A DNA stretch of 64,000 bases from Gammaproteobacteria bacterium (GTDB lineage Bacteria; Pseudomonadota; Gammaproteobacteria; Steroidobacterales; Steroidobacteraceae). The position numbers and the translations under genes are program-made. The notes under the pieces are model-generated. The model saw nothing but the letters and a program-made list of their open reading frames with translations, was not told the DNA's origin and ran no database searches. The number at the start of each line of letters is the position of its first letter. Position 1 is the stretch's first letter. Positions 8,982-16,892 of this stretch are shown piece after piece. The DNA lies in contig VGUH01000013.1 in assembly GCA_016874295.1 (NCBI GenBank), positions 1-64,000 on the forward strand. Reading direction: 5' to 3'.

Positions 8982-10054
8982 TTCAGTCTCTCAGTACGCA
9001 GGAACCGCCGCTGCCGCTTGTAGGTCGCCTTGCGGTACAGCGGAAAATCCTCGAAGTAACGGCGAATCTTGAGCCAGCGACCGTAGAGCCCGTCGGGTTC
9101 GAATATCAGGAAGAGGATCAAGAGCAAGCCGAAGACTCCGGGCTCAAGTCCCGGGATTGACCCGATGGCGGCCGGCAGGTTGTCGCGCAAGATCGCGAGG
9201 CCCTGCGGCAACAGGACGATGAAGATCGCTCCGAATAACACGCCGTGCAATGATCCAAGACCGCCGACCACGACCATCAGGAGCAACTGAATCGACGTGT
9301 TCAGCGTAAAGGCGTCCGGCGCGAGATAACCGATGCGGTGCGAGAACAGCGCACCCGCAAGACCGGCGAACGCGGCCGAGACGGCAAACGCCAGCGTCTT
9401 GGTGCGCGCAATATTCACACCCATGCTCTGCGCCGACGTTTCCGAGTCCCGCACGGCCACCATGCTGCGGCCGGTGGGTGTGCGCAGCAGGTTTCTGGCA
9501 GCGAGGATCGACAACAGCAGTGCCGCGGCGCAGGTGAAATAGAAAGTCATGGGCGATTCCAGCTGCAGTCCAGCGAATGTGGCCTGGGGAACCGCCATGC
9601 CGCCGAATCCACCGGTCACGGACTCCCAGTGGACGATGACCTGCTCGACGATCACGGCGAAGGCAAGTGTGGCCACAGCGAGATAGAGGCCTGTCATGCG
9701 CAGCGCAGGCAGGCCGATGAGCGCACCGATCACCGCGCTGAACACGGTCGCGCCACTGATTGCCACCAACCACGGCACGCCTTGTCCCAAGAGCCACGCA
9801 TGCACGTAGGCGCCGATCGCGAGGAACGCTGCGTGCCCCAGACTGACGAGACCGGTATATCCCACCAGCAACATCAAACCTACGCCGGCGATCGCGTAGA
9901 TGAAAAGCTGCGAGAACTCACCGAGCAGAAAGCGATTGACCCAGAGTGGCGCCGTCAGCACAAGCAGCGCGAGCAGCGAGTACCAGAATACCTGGCCGCC
10001 ATGCGCGAACATGTTGATGTCCTGGCTGTAGTGGGTCTTGCGGATGAAACGCAT
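8978..10054 (-). CDS. livM: ABC transporter inner-membrane permease, LivM type
   Basis: 358 residues with about nine hydrophobic segments and the LivM hallmark near residue 70 (YTGLVSLGHAAFLAIGAY). The C-terminus is basic and cytosolic (about the last 40 residues). Its ATG shares one base with the TGA of livH (TGATG), which implies translational coupling. It is one of the two transmembrane subunits of the importer. Confidence 0.87.
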   Translation of the reverse strand: MRFIRKTHYSQDINMFAHGGQVFWYSLLALLVLTAPLWVNRFLLGEFSQLFIYAIAGVGLMLLVGYTGLVSLGHAAFLAIGAYVHAWLLGQGVPWLVAISGATVFSAVIGALIGLPALRMTGLYLAVATLAFAVIVEQVIVHWESVTGGFGGMAVPQATFAGLQLESPMTFYFTCAAALLLSILAARNLLRTPTGRSMVAVRDSETSAQSMGVNIARTKTLAFAVSAAFAGLAGALFSHRIGYLAPDAFTLNTSIQLLLMVVVGGLGSLHGVLFGAIFIVLLPQGLAILRDNLPAAIGSIPGLEPGVFGLLLILFLIFEPDGLYGRWLKIRRYFEDFPLYRKATYKRQRRFLRTERLK

Positions 10055-10932
10055 CAGACCTTCTTGCGCTGCATCGTGGCGAAAAGTCCTTCCGGCCGCA
10101 GAATCAATACGACCAGCAGAAGTACGTAGGCGCTCATGTCTCCAAGACCCGGCATCAGGTAACGTCCGGCGAACTGTTCGACGAGGCCAACCAGCAGCCC
10201 GCCCAGGAGCGCGCCGGGCAGGGAACCAAAACCACCGACGATGGAAGCCGCAAACGCCTTGACGCCGATCAAGCCCATGAGTGGATCAATGAGCGTGATG
10301 GGCGCGGTGAGAACACCGGCAATGGTCGCGATGACCGCAGCAATGGCCCAAACCAGGCTGTAGATACGCTTGACCGGAATGCCCGCGTAATACGCGGCAA
10401 GCTGGTTTTGCGACGCAGCCTGCATGGCGATGCCGAGTCGTGTGTAGCGAAAGAAGATAAACAGCAGGAGACACAAGAGGCTCGTGCCAACGATGATGGC
10501 AACATTCTCATAACCGATTACTGCGCCGTGGAGGTCGATGACCTGGCCACCCCAAGGCGTGGGTAAAGGCCTCGTGCCACTCCCCCAAACGGCGCCTGCC
10601 ACAGCGCGCAGCACGAATCCAAGACCAATGGTCAACATGAGAACCGCAAAATGCGGCTCCCCAATCATTGGCCGGAGGAAGATTCGTTCGATCAGAATGC
10701 TGATAACTGCCATGGCCAGTATGGCGACCAGCACGGCCCAGCCAAAGGGCCAGCCCCACAAATGACTGAATGTCAGGGCCATGAACGCGCCCAACATCAT
10801 CAAGTCGCCTTGGGCGAAGTTGACCATCTCGGTCGCTTTGTAGATCAGCACAAAACCGAGTGCAATCAGGCCATAGACGCAGCCTTGTGACACGCCGCTG
10901 ACGATGAGCTGAACGACATCCACCTCAGGCAT
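10054..10932 (-). CDS. livH: ABC transporter inner-membrane permease, LivH type
   Basis: 292 residues, with about eight membrane segments. The opening block GVSQGCVYGLIALGFVLIY and the motif MVNFAQGDLMMLGAF are both diagnostic of LivH permeases. The start is well supported by AAGGAGA just upstream of the ATG. It is the first gene of the operon livH-livM-livG-livF-acyl-CoA ligase-livK, all on the minus strand with overlaps or short gaps. The 287-base gap to the divergent hydratase gene (10933-11219) should hold promoters for both directions, but I could not pick a convincing one. Confidence 0.87.
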   Translation of the reverse strand: MPEVDVVQLIVSGVSQGCVYGLIALGFVLIYKATEMVNFAQGDLMMLGAFMALTFSHLWGWPFGWAVLVAILAMAVISILIERIFLRPMIGEPHFAVLMLTIGLGFVLRAVAGAVWGSGTRPLPTPWGGQVIDLHGAVIGYENVAIIVGTSLLCLLLFIFFRYTRLGIAMQAASQNQLAAYYAGIPVKRIYSLVWAIAAVIATIAGVLTAPITLIDPLMGLIGVKAFAASIVGGFGSLPGALLGGLLVGLVEQFAGRYLMPGLGDMSAYVLLLVVLILRPEGLFATMQRKKV

Positions 10933-11219
10933 TCTCCTTGGTTATTTTCCCGATGTCACCGCGAATTCCCAGGATCAAGTGCGCGCGGAGCCAGTCTGGG
11001 CATGCACGCGGAAAGAGCGAGCCGGTCGACGATCTCTGTGCAACCATTCTCACGCGCGCTGTCGACGAGAACCGAGTCTACGCCCGCTGGGCGCCTTAAG
11101 CAGACGGCGGGTGGCTTATCGCCCTGATCGCAGGCGCGGCTGGTGGATCGGGGGCACCGGGTCGCGCTATCTGTTGACTTGCTGAGTTGATATTCTCTGC
11201 TGGTCAGCAAGGAGTAACC

Positions 11220-12005
11220 ATGGCAGAGGCTTCGTACATATTACGTGCCAACAGCAGCGGTGTTCTGACTCTGACCTTGAACCGTCCGGAGTCGAGAAAC
11301 GCACTGTCGCTTGGCATGCTGCTAGCCATGTCGGGTGAGCTGCAGGATGCCGCGGCCGATCCGACGGTGCGCGTCGTGGTGTTGGCTGGCGCAGGACCGG
11401 GTTTCTGCGCAGGCCATGATCTCAAAGAGATGCGCGCTGAGAACTTCAGCCGGACTTATACGGAGCGACTGTTTGCCGAGTGCGCGACGGTCATGCTGGG
11501 CATCGTTCGACTCCCCAAGCCGGTCATTGCCCAGGTACACGGTGTTGCGACGGCCGCCGGCTGCCAACTGGTTGCAAGTTGTGACCTCGCAGTGGCTGCG
11601 GACACCGCTCGGTTCGCCACTCCGGGCGTCAACATCGGAGCCTTTTGCTCCACGCCCATGGTTGCCTTGTCCCGCAATGTCGGCAACAAGGCAGCGATGC
11701 AGATGCTGCTCACGGGCGAAATGATCAATGCGGACACCGCGCTGCGTTTTGGGCTGATCAATGAAGTGTCCCCCGAGGCTGAACTGGCTCAGCGGACAGC
11801 GGCGCTCGCCGCTAAAATCGCGTCGAAATCGCCGCTGACGCTGGCGATCGGCAAAGAGGCCTTCTATCGCCAGGCGGAACTGCCGCTCGCCGAGGCCTAT
11901 ACCTACGCTTCCGCAGTCATGGTGAGCAACCTCGCGAAGCGCGATGCGAAGGAAGGGATCGCGGCATTCATCGACAAGCGCCCACCGCAGTGGTGCGGAA
12001 TGTGA
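11220..12005 (+). CDS. Enoyl-CoA hydratase/isomerase family protein, ECHDC3-like
   Basis: 261 residues of the crotonase fold. Oxyanion-hole segments are visible as GFCAGHDLKEM (about residue 60) and VHGVATAAGCQLVASCD (about residue 110). The segment PGVNIGAFCSTPMVALSR is characteristic of the ECHDC3 branch and lacks the second catalytic Glu of classical hydratases, so the reaction may not be simple hydration. The ATG at 11220 has AAGGAG upstream; a TTG 33 bases earlier is less likely. It is divergent from the liv-ligase operon and may act on the CoA thioester made there. Confidence 0.8.
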   Translation: MAEASYILRANSSGVLTLTLNRPESRNALSLGMLLAMSGELQDAAADPTVRVVVLAGAGPGFCAGHDLKEMRAENFSRTYTERLFAECATVMLGIVRLPKPVIAQVHGVATAAGCQLVASCDLAVAADTARFATPGVNIGAFCSTPMVALSRNVGNKAAMQMLLTGEMINADTALRFGLINEVSPEAELAQRTAALAAKIASKSPLTLAIGKEAFYRQAELPLAEAYTYASAVMVSNLAKRDAKEGIAAFIDKRPPQWCGM

Positions 12006-12340
12006 CTACTGACTGCATGCGGAATCAAGCAACGACGCCAAGATCAACGTCCGCGGCGCGTACCCTAATCGATCTGGCCGCGGACGTGACCGCCTGCACC
12101 AACCTTTTGGCGTAACTCCAGACCGTCCCCTGCATTTTCGCAGGATTGATCGGAGTGGACCGAGGCTTTGATTTTCGGTGCGCGGATCACCATGCTGTGC
12201 TTATCCGTCTCCGCGACGTCGAAGCCCACGACCAACCGTTGCGACCCAAAAGTCTCCCCGCGCACGTGCTGGTTGCAGTGCGTTTGACGCCGAATAAGAT
12301 CGCGTATCACAGTCTCGCCGACCGAAAAGGAGTACTCAAG
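12006..12340. other. Gap of 335 bases without a recognised gene
   Basis: A minus-strand frame of 81 codons (12065-12310, GTG start) is open here and its translation is not obviously biased junk. It has no clear ribosome binding site and no motif I recognise. No hairpin terminator was seen after the hydratase gene. The last 20 bases carry the strong ribosome binding site (AAAAGGAG) of the next gene. Confidence 0.4.
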
Positions 12341-12709
12341 ATGATCGGATACGTCACCCTCGGCACCAATGACCTCCCGCGTGCAGCGGCCTTCTACGAC
12401 GCCCTGCTCGCGGAAATCGGTGCCAAGCGCTTGATGGACTTTGGCCGCGGCTACTCGTATGGCGAGTCGATGGACAGGCCAACCCTCGGCATCGTGATCC
12501 CTTATGACACCAAGCCGGCAACGGTCGGCAACGGTGTGATGGTCGCGCTAGGCGTCGACTCGCGCGCAACAGTGGACCGTGTGCACAAGAAGGCGCTTGA
12601 ACTGGGTGGTACCGACGAAGGCCCGGCAGGCCCGCGCGGCGATGATTTCTATGCCGGCTATTTTCGTGACCTGGACGGGAACAAGCTTAGCGTGTTCTGC
12701 ATGGGGTGA
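12341..12709 (+). CDS. VOC (glyoxalase/bleomycin-resistance) superfamily protein
   Basis: 122 residues forming a single-domain VOC protein of two beta-alpha-beta-beta-beta modules. It opens with GYVTLGTNDLPRAAAFYDAL and closes with FYAGYFRDLDGNKLSVF, the usual metal-ligand strand. Such proteins include lyases, dioxygenases and resistance proteins, and this one cannot be placed further. The ATG at 12341 follows AAAAGGAG. The frame is open about 195 bases further upstream, but no domain sequence is there. Confidence 0.8.
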   Translation: MIGYVTLGTNDLPRAAAFYDALLAEIGAKRLMDFGRGYSYGESMDRPTLGIVIPYDTKPATVGNGVMVALGVDSRATVDRVHKKALELGGTDEGPAGPRGDDFYAGYFRDLDGNKLSVFCMG

Positions 12710-13077
12710 GTGCCAACGTAGAGTCAACGGGGCGGCGACGCCCGCGCATCGAGGAACGGGTGCATCGAAGCAGCCTGCCATGGCAGGAGAATCGGCCAAG
12801 CCGCCGACACCCAGGCACGTGGCGATGAGTTGGGCGCGGCGGCAGAAGCGCGGGCGCCGCCGTCGCAGGCCAGCCTGCTTTGAATCCGCCGGTGCGGGGC
12901 GTCTGGGCTGACCGGTGAACCGGTCGGGCCGGGGCGGTGCGTGCCGGGATTGCGGTTGACGGCGGGCAGGGGGCGATGTGAAGCGGCAAGCAGCGGATCC
13001 ACGGCAGATTCGGGGACAGGGCGGACGTCCGGCCGGGTTGCGGGCCGCCGGACTGGAGTTTCCAGGCGGGCAGCGGC

Positions 13078-13146
13078 CAGCGCGCTCCCGAAATAAGCCC
13101 CAATCCGCGAACTAGACTGCGCTGGAGTGCGGGATGAACTTCCTGT
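13078..13146. repeat. 69-bp dispersed repeat, copy 2
   Basis: Ungapped partner of 2142-2210, with 55 of 69 bases identical. The shared 3' block TGAACTTCCTGT is exact. In the minus strand both copies can be read as a short open frame with the shared start QEV and the shared end SGAR. Copy 2 then continues open beyond the repeat, while copy 1 stops. Confidence 0.6.
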
Positions 13147-13370
13147 CCGCCCTACCCGCGATTCCGTCAGGGTTGGGCAGGGGCGGATTCCCGGCGGCTG
13201 AGTAGGGCGGACAGTGGGTTCATGGGTTGGCCGGTGGTCCGGCGGGCCATTCTGCCGGCAGCCTTGAGCTAACCAACCGCCGGGCCAGGGGAGGGTGGTC
13301 TGAAATTCCGATCCGCTGCCTACCCGCCCTGTGCGCCCTGGCACATCTGCCGTCGGGCTGATCACCTTGG

Positions 13371-13412
13371 CCATGTGCGTTGCGCTGTGGACCATGTGCG
13401 TTGCGCTGTGGA
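13371..13412. repeat. Perfect 21-bp tandem duplication
   Basis: Two adjacent identical 21-base units, each starting CCATGTGCGTTGCG, just upstream of the TonB receptor start. The unit length is a multiple of three, but the segment is probably not translated because the receptor starts at 13481. Confidence 0.85.
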
Positions 13413-13480
13413 TCAAGACGCCGGTCTCGCTGGGCGCTACTGCCCCCGCCAGGTACAAGAGCGGCAGCCAGGGGGGCGCT

Positions 13481-15868
13481 ATGCGTGCTAGCAACGGTGC
13501 GGTCGTCGGTTCTATTGGCATGTTCTCCTTCAGCTTGCTGTTGCCGGCAGGCGCGCAGGCACAGAATCCGCAGGCGACCGCGCTTGAGGAAATCACGGTA
13601 ACGGCCCGCAAGCGCGCCGAATCCGTCAGCGAGATCCCGGAATCCATCACCGCTTTGTCGGGCGACGACGTACAACAGGCCGGCATCGAGCGGATCGACG
13701 ACATCTCGGGGTTCGTGTCGAACCTGAATCTGTCGACAAGGGCGGATGGCAATCCGAACGTGACGATCCGCGGAATGGGCTCGCACGGCAACACGCAGGG
13801 TGTCGGATTCTATCTGGATGGTGTGCAGATCTATACGGACGCGTCGGCGCGATTCGGGGACATCGAGCGTCTTGAAGTGCTGAAAGGCCCGCAAGGCACC
13901 TTGTATGGTGGCAGCAACATCGGCGGAGCCGTTAAGCTGGTCACGGTGCGGCCTGACCTCACCGATGCTTTATTCGAAGCGGTCGCCACGTTCGGCGACG
14001 AGAGTACGCAGGACTATTCGGCGACGATCAATCTGCCGACCGGCAACGGTCGCGCTGCCCTGCGGCTTTTCGGCTACTACGTAGCCGACGACGGGTACCT
14101 TGTTTCGAACAATCCGATTCGCCTGAACGGTCTTTCCAATGCGGACATCGTTTTCTGGCCGTCCGTCGACGTCTGCGGCATCCCCTTCGATTTCGGGACT
14201 GAACCGCAGAACTCGCCTTGCGAGGAACTGCCGAACATCGCCGAACGCTGGCGCAGGCACCCGAATGAACGCGAGGAATACGGTGCCCGCTTGCAGTTCC
14301 TGGTCAACCTGACGGACGACGTGGAGCTCGTGCTCTCAGGGCGCATCTACGATTTTGACGGCGGAAACAATAACTGGCGCGTCGAGGACCCCGATGACCT
14401 GCAGTACAGCCGCGAGCGTGAGCTGACTTTCGCGGGTCGCCGGCGGCATGAAGTCTAGGCCGCGACCGCGGAACTGAACTGGGACGCAGGTCCGGGCACC
14501 GTCAGCTATCTGGGCTCCTACACGAACATGGATCGTGAGGATACGACAGATCTCGATGTTACCAATGAAGTCGGCTTCGACCTCTACAGGCCCGAGTGGA
14601 CGCAGTTCCAGACGCACGAGATTCGCATGACTTCGAGCGGCGCTGGCCCGTTTGAGTGGCTGGGCGGGCTCTACTACTCCTTGAAGAAGAATGACTGGAA
14701 CTCCTTCGCAAACTTCTACGAGACCACCAGCGTGCTCACCGGCGCTCCGTTCGGCCCCGGCGGGAGCATCCTTCAGCCGGGCCCCTTGGGAATTCTCGAC
14801 ACGATACTCGGAGACACGTCGCTGCCTCCGACGCTCGCGCAAGAACAGGCGGTCAGGATCTATTTTCCGTTCGAGAACAGGTATCGCGAGACGGAGCACG
14901 TGGCTGCCTTCCTGACGACGAGCTATCGATTCCAGACCGGATGGGAACTGGGTTTCGGGCTTCGAGTCGATGATTGGACCGCCAACACGCGCGACCGCAA
15001 TGCCACGCTCTACGGCACCAATACGCCGTTCCTGGAGCAGGGCGATACGGAAGTGCTGCCAAAGGCCTCGGTAAGCTACTTCTTCGGCGGCGGTGCCATG
15101 GCGTACGTGACATACGCACAGGGCTATGAACCCGGCGGGTACAACCTCTACAACCCGGTCGGCGTGCCGCTCCTGAACCCATTCTCCAAAGAGGAGGTCG
15201 AAAGCTACGAGGTAGGATTCAAGACGCTGATTGCGGAAAATTTCGAGTTGGGCGCCGCCGCGTTCTTCATCGACTATACTGCGCGACAGTTCGAGATCCA
15301 GCAGCAGATCGCAATCGGCGGTATCGTCGAGAATATCATTAATGTCGGAGACAGCGAGCAATACGGCGTCGAAGCCGACTTTCGCTGGCGCATCAACGAG
15401 TACCTGTCGCTGACCGGTTCCGCGGGCTGGCTGGATGCGGAGTTCAAACCGGGTGCGGTCATAGTGGACACGAACAGCAACCTCGCCTCAGTGGACGGAA
15501 ATTTCCCGCCCTGGATAAGCGATTACAGCTACAGCACTTCCATACGGTACGACAGGCCCGTGGGCAGCGCCATGGAGTTGCACGCCAGGATTGATTGGCT
15601 CGGGAAAAGTCCATTCTGGTTCAACATGGAGAATACGGCGCGTAACCCCGGCTACGATGTCTTCAATGTTCAAGTTGAACTCGACCTCAATGAACATTGG
15701 ACGGTCGGCATCCGCGCGGAGAACGTATTTGACGAGGATCACTACGTCGACGGCTCCATCTGGCCGGGGGATGCGGTTCCCGGTACGCCTGCGCCCGACT
15801 TCGACCCGGTGATAGGTACGCTCGGTCAGCCGCGAAAGGTTTTGGCTGAAGTTCGCGCCCGCTTCTGA
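13481..15868 (+). pseudogene. TonB-dependent outer-membrane receptor interrupted by one in-frame TAG
   Basis: The frame reads continuously as a receptor of about 795 codons except for a single TAG at 14456-14458. Before it are a signal peptide (LLLPAGAQA), a TonB-box-like EEITVTARKRAE and a plug domain (VTIRGMGS, LEVLKGPQGTLYGG). After it are beta-barrel strands with the C-terminal signatures ENVFDEDHYVDG and QPRKVLAEVRARF, ending in the aromatic Phe needed for outer-membrane insertion. Both halves are in the same frame with no gap, so the lesion is one base substitution. TAG is an ordinary stop codon elsewhere in this window. Receptors of this class import siderophores, vitamin B12 or plant and animal polymers; the ligand is unknown. 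The ATG at 13481 has a G-rich site upstream. Confidence 0.8.
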
Positions 15869-16221
15869 TTGGTGCAGGCGCTGTTGATTTGACGGCGCGG
15901 GCGCGCCTGGTCGATCGCTGCTTTGATCTTTGGCGGGGCCAAACCGGTGCCGCCCTTCAAAGGTCGGTGTACTGCGCATCACGGCAGAGTTCCTGCGAGA
16001 GCGTTCCGGCGATGCTCGGCATTCAGCTCGAAGTTGAATTTCGAGAGTTCCAGCACGACCTTGGGATCGCCGACCTCCGCGATGAACTCCGCGTTGCGCG
16101 GCGCGGGCAGCCGCCGGGCTGAAGGTCGAACGAGCGATTTCCTGTCCCAGGCAGTCCCCGTGACGTCGCTGCACTGACCGGATGGCGGATAGTACAGTCG
16201 GCCGGTCCCGCTGGCCCGGCC
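15869..16221 (-). other. Gap of 353 bases with a start-less open frame behind ilvH
   Basis: On the minus strand, right after the ilvH stop, a frame of about 80 codons is open to a TGA at 15979-15981. Its last 40 codons have high third-position GC and read like protein (AEFIAEVGDPKVVLELSKF). It has no ATG start and I do not recognise it. It may be the tail of a lost gene. The remainder shows nothing notable. Confidence 0.3.
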
Positions 16222-16743
16222 TCAGCCCGACAGGCGGTGAACCCGGGCGTAGGACGACAGGGTCACTTCGCCCTTGGAGACCGCGACGCTGCCGCTGCGG
16301 GCAACTGCCGCGAGCGTGCCGATCCTGGCCGCGTCACGGACGAATGCGTCGACCTTCGCGAGCCCGCCCGTCAGCTGAATGGTGCAGCTGTTCTCGGCGT
16401 CGTCGAGGATCTCGGCGCCGAAGTCCGCCGCCAGTCTGAGCACCTGTTCGTATCCGCCGGGCGCGAGCTTCAGTTTGACGATCGCGAGTTCGCGCTCGAA
16501 GTGTTCGCCGAGCGTCATGTCGTGGATATTGACCACGTCCACGAGCTTGGCGAGCTGCGTATTGAGCTGGGCGATCGCCGCGTCCGAACCTTCGATGACG
16601 AGTGTGACCCGCGAAACTGCCGGATCGTCGGTCGGCGCGACGTTGAGCGAATCGATGTTGTAGCCGCGGGTCGAGAAAAGACCCGTCATCCGGGTCAGGG
16701 CACCGACCTCGTTCTGCAGCAGGACCGCAATGACGTGACGCAT
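16222..16743 (-). CDS. ilvH: Acetolactate synthase regulatory (small) subunit
   Basis: 173 residues. The N-terminal ACT domain opens with RHVIAVLLQNEVGALTRMTG and contains the family motif FSTRGYNIDSLNV. The C-terminal ALS_ss_C domain begins around HDMTLGEHFERELAIVKLKL. It binds branched-chain amino acids and confers valine feedback on the catalytic subunit in the first common step of Val/Leu/Ile synthesis. Unusually it is not downstream of the catalytic gene: the two are divergent, with 149 bases between starts. Confidence 0.92.
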   Translation of the reverse strand: MRHVIAVLLQNEVGALTRMTGLFSTRGYNIDSLNVAPTDDPAVSRVTLVIEGSDAAIAQLNTQLAKLVDVVNIHDMTLGEHFERELAIVKLKLAPGGYEQVLRLAADFGAEILDDAENSCTIQLTGGLAKVDAFVRDAARIGTLAAVARSGSVAVSKGEVTLSSYARVHRLSG

Positions 16744-16892
16744 CTAGGAAATCATCCGTTTTCGAGTACGAACCTGGTTCCGGCCATCGCGCTGACTTCA
16801 ATGTTGGCTGGCTTGGCTGAGTATTGCAATGCAACAACGGTTGGTGAACACTGCCACAGCATCAAGGCCTGCGCACAATCCCGCTTCAAATC

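Larger units (their letters stand above)
12710..13480. other. Gap of 771 bases with repeats and no recognised gene
   Basis: Very GC-rich and open in several frames on both strands, so open reading frames mean little here. It contains copy 2 of the 69-bp repeat (13078-13146) and a perfect 21-bp tandem duplication (13371-13412). I see no protein motif in any frame. Confidence 0.5.

Noticed and set aside
12724-13794. 356-codon minus-strand frame over the 69-bp repeat and the receptor start
   Set aside because: Low-complexity Pro/Ser/Arg composition, and it runs antisense into the TonB receptor plug domain.
14456-14458. Amber recoding of the TonB receptor
   Set aside because: TAG ends several intact genes in the window, and no second in-frame TAG interrupts another gene.
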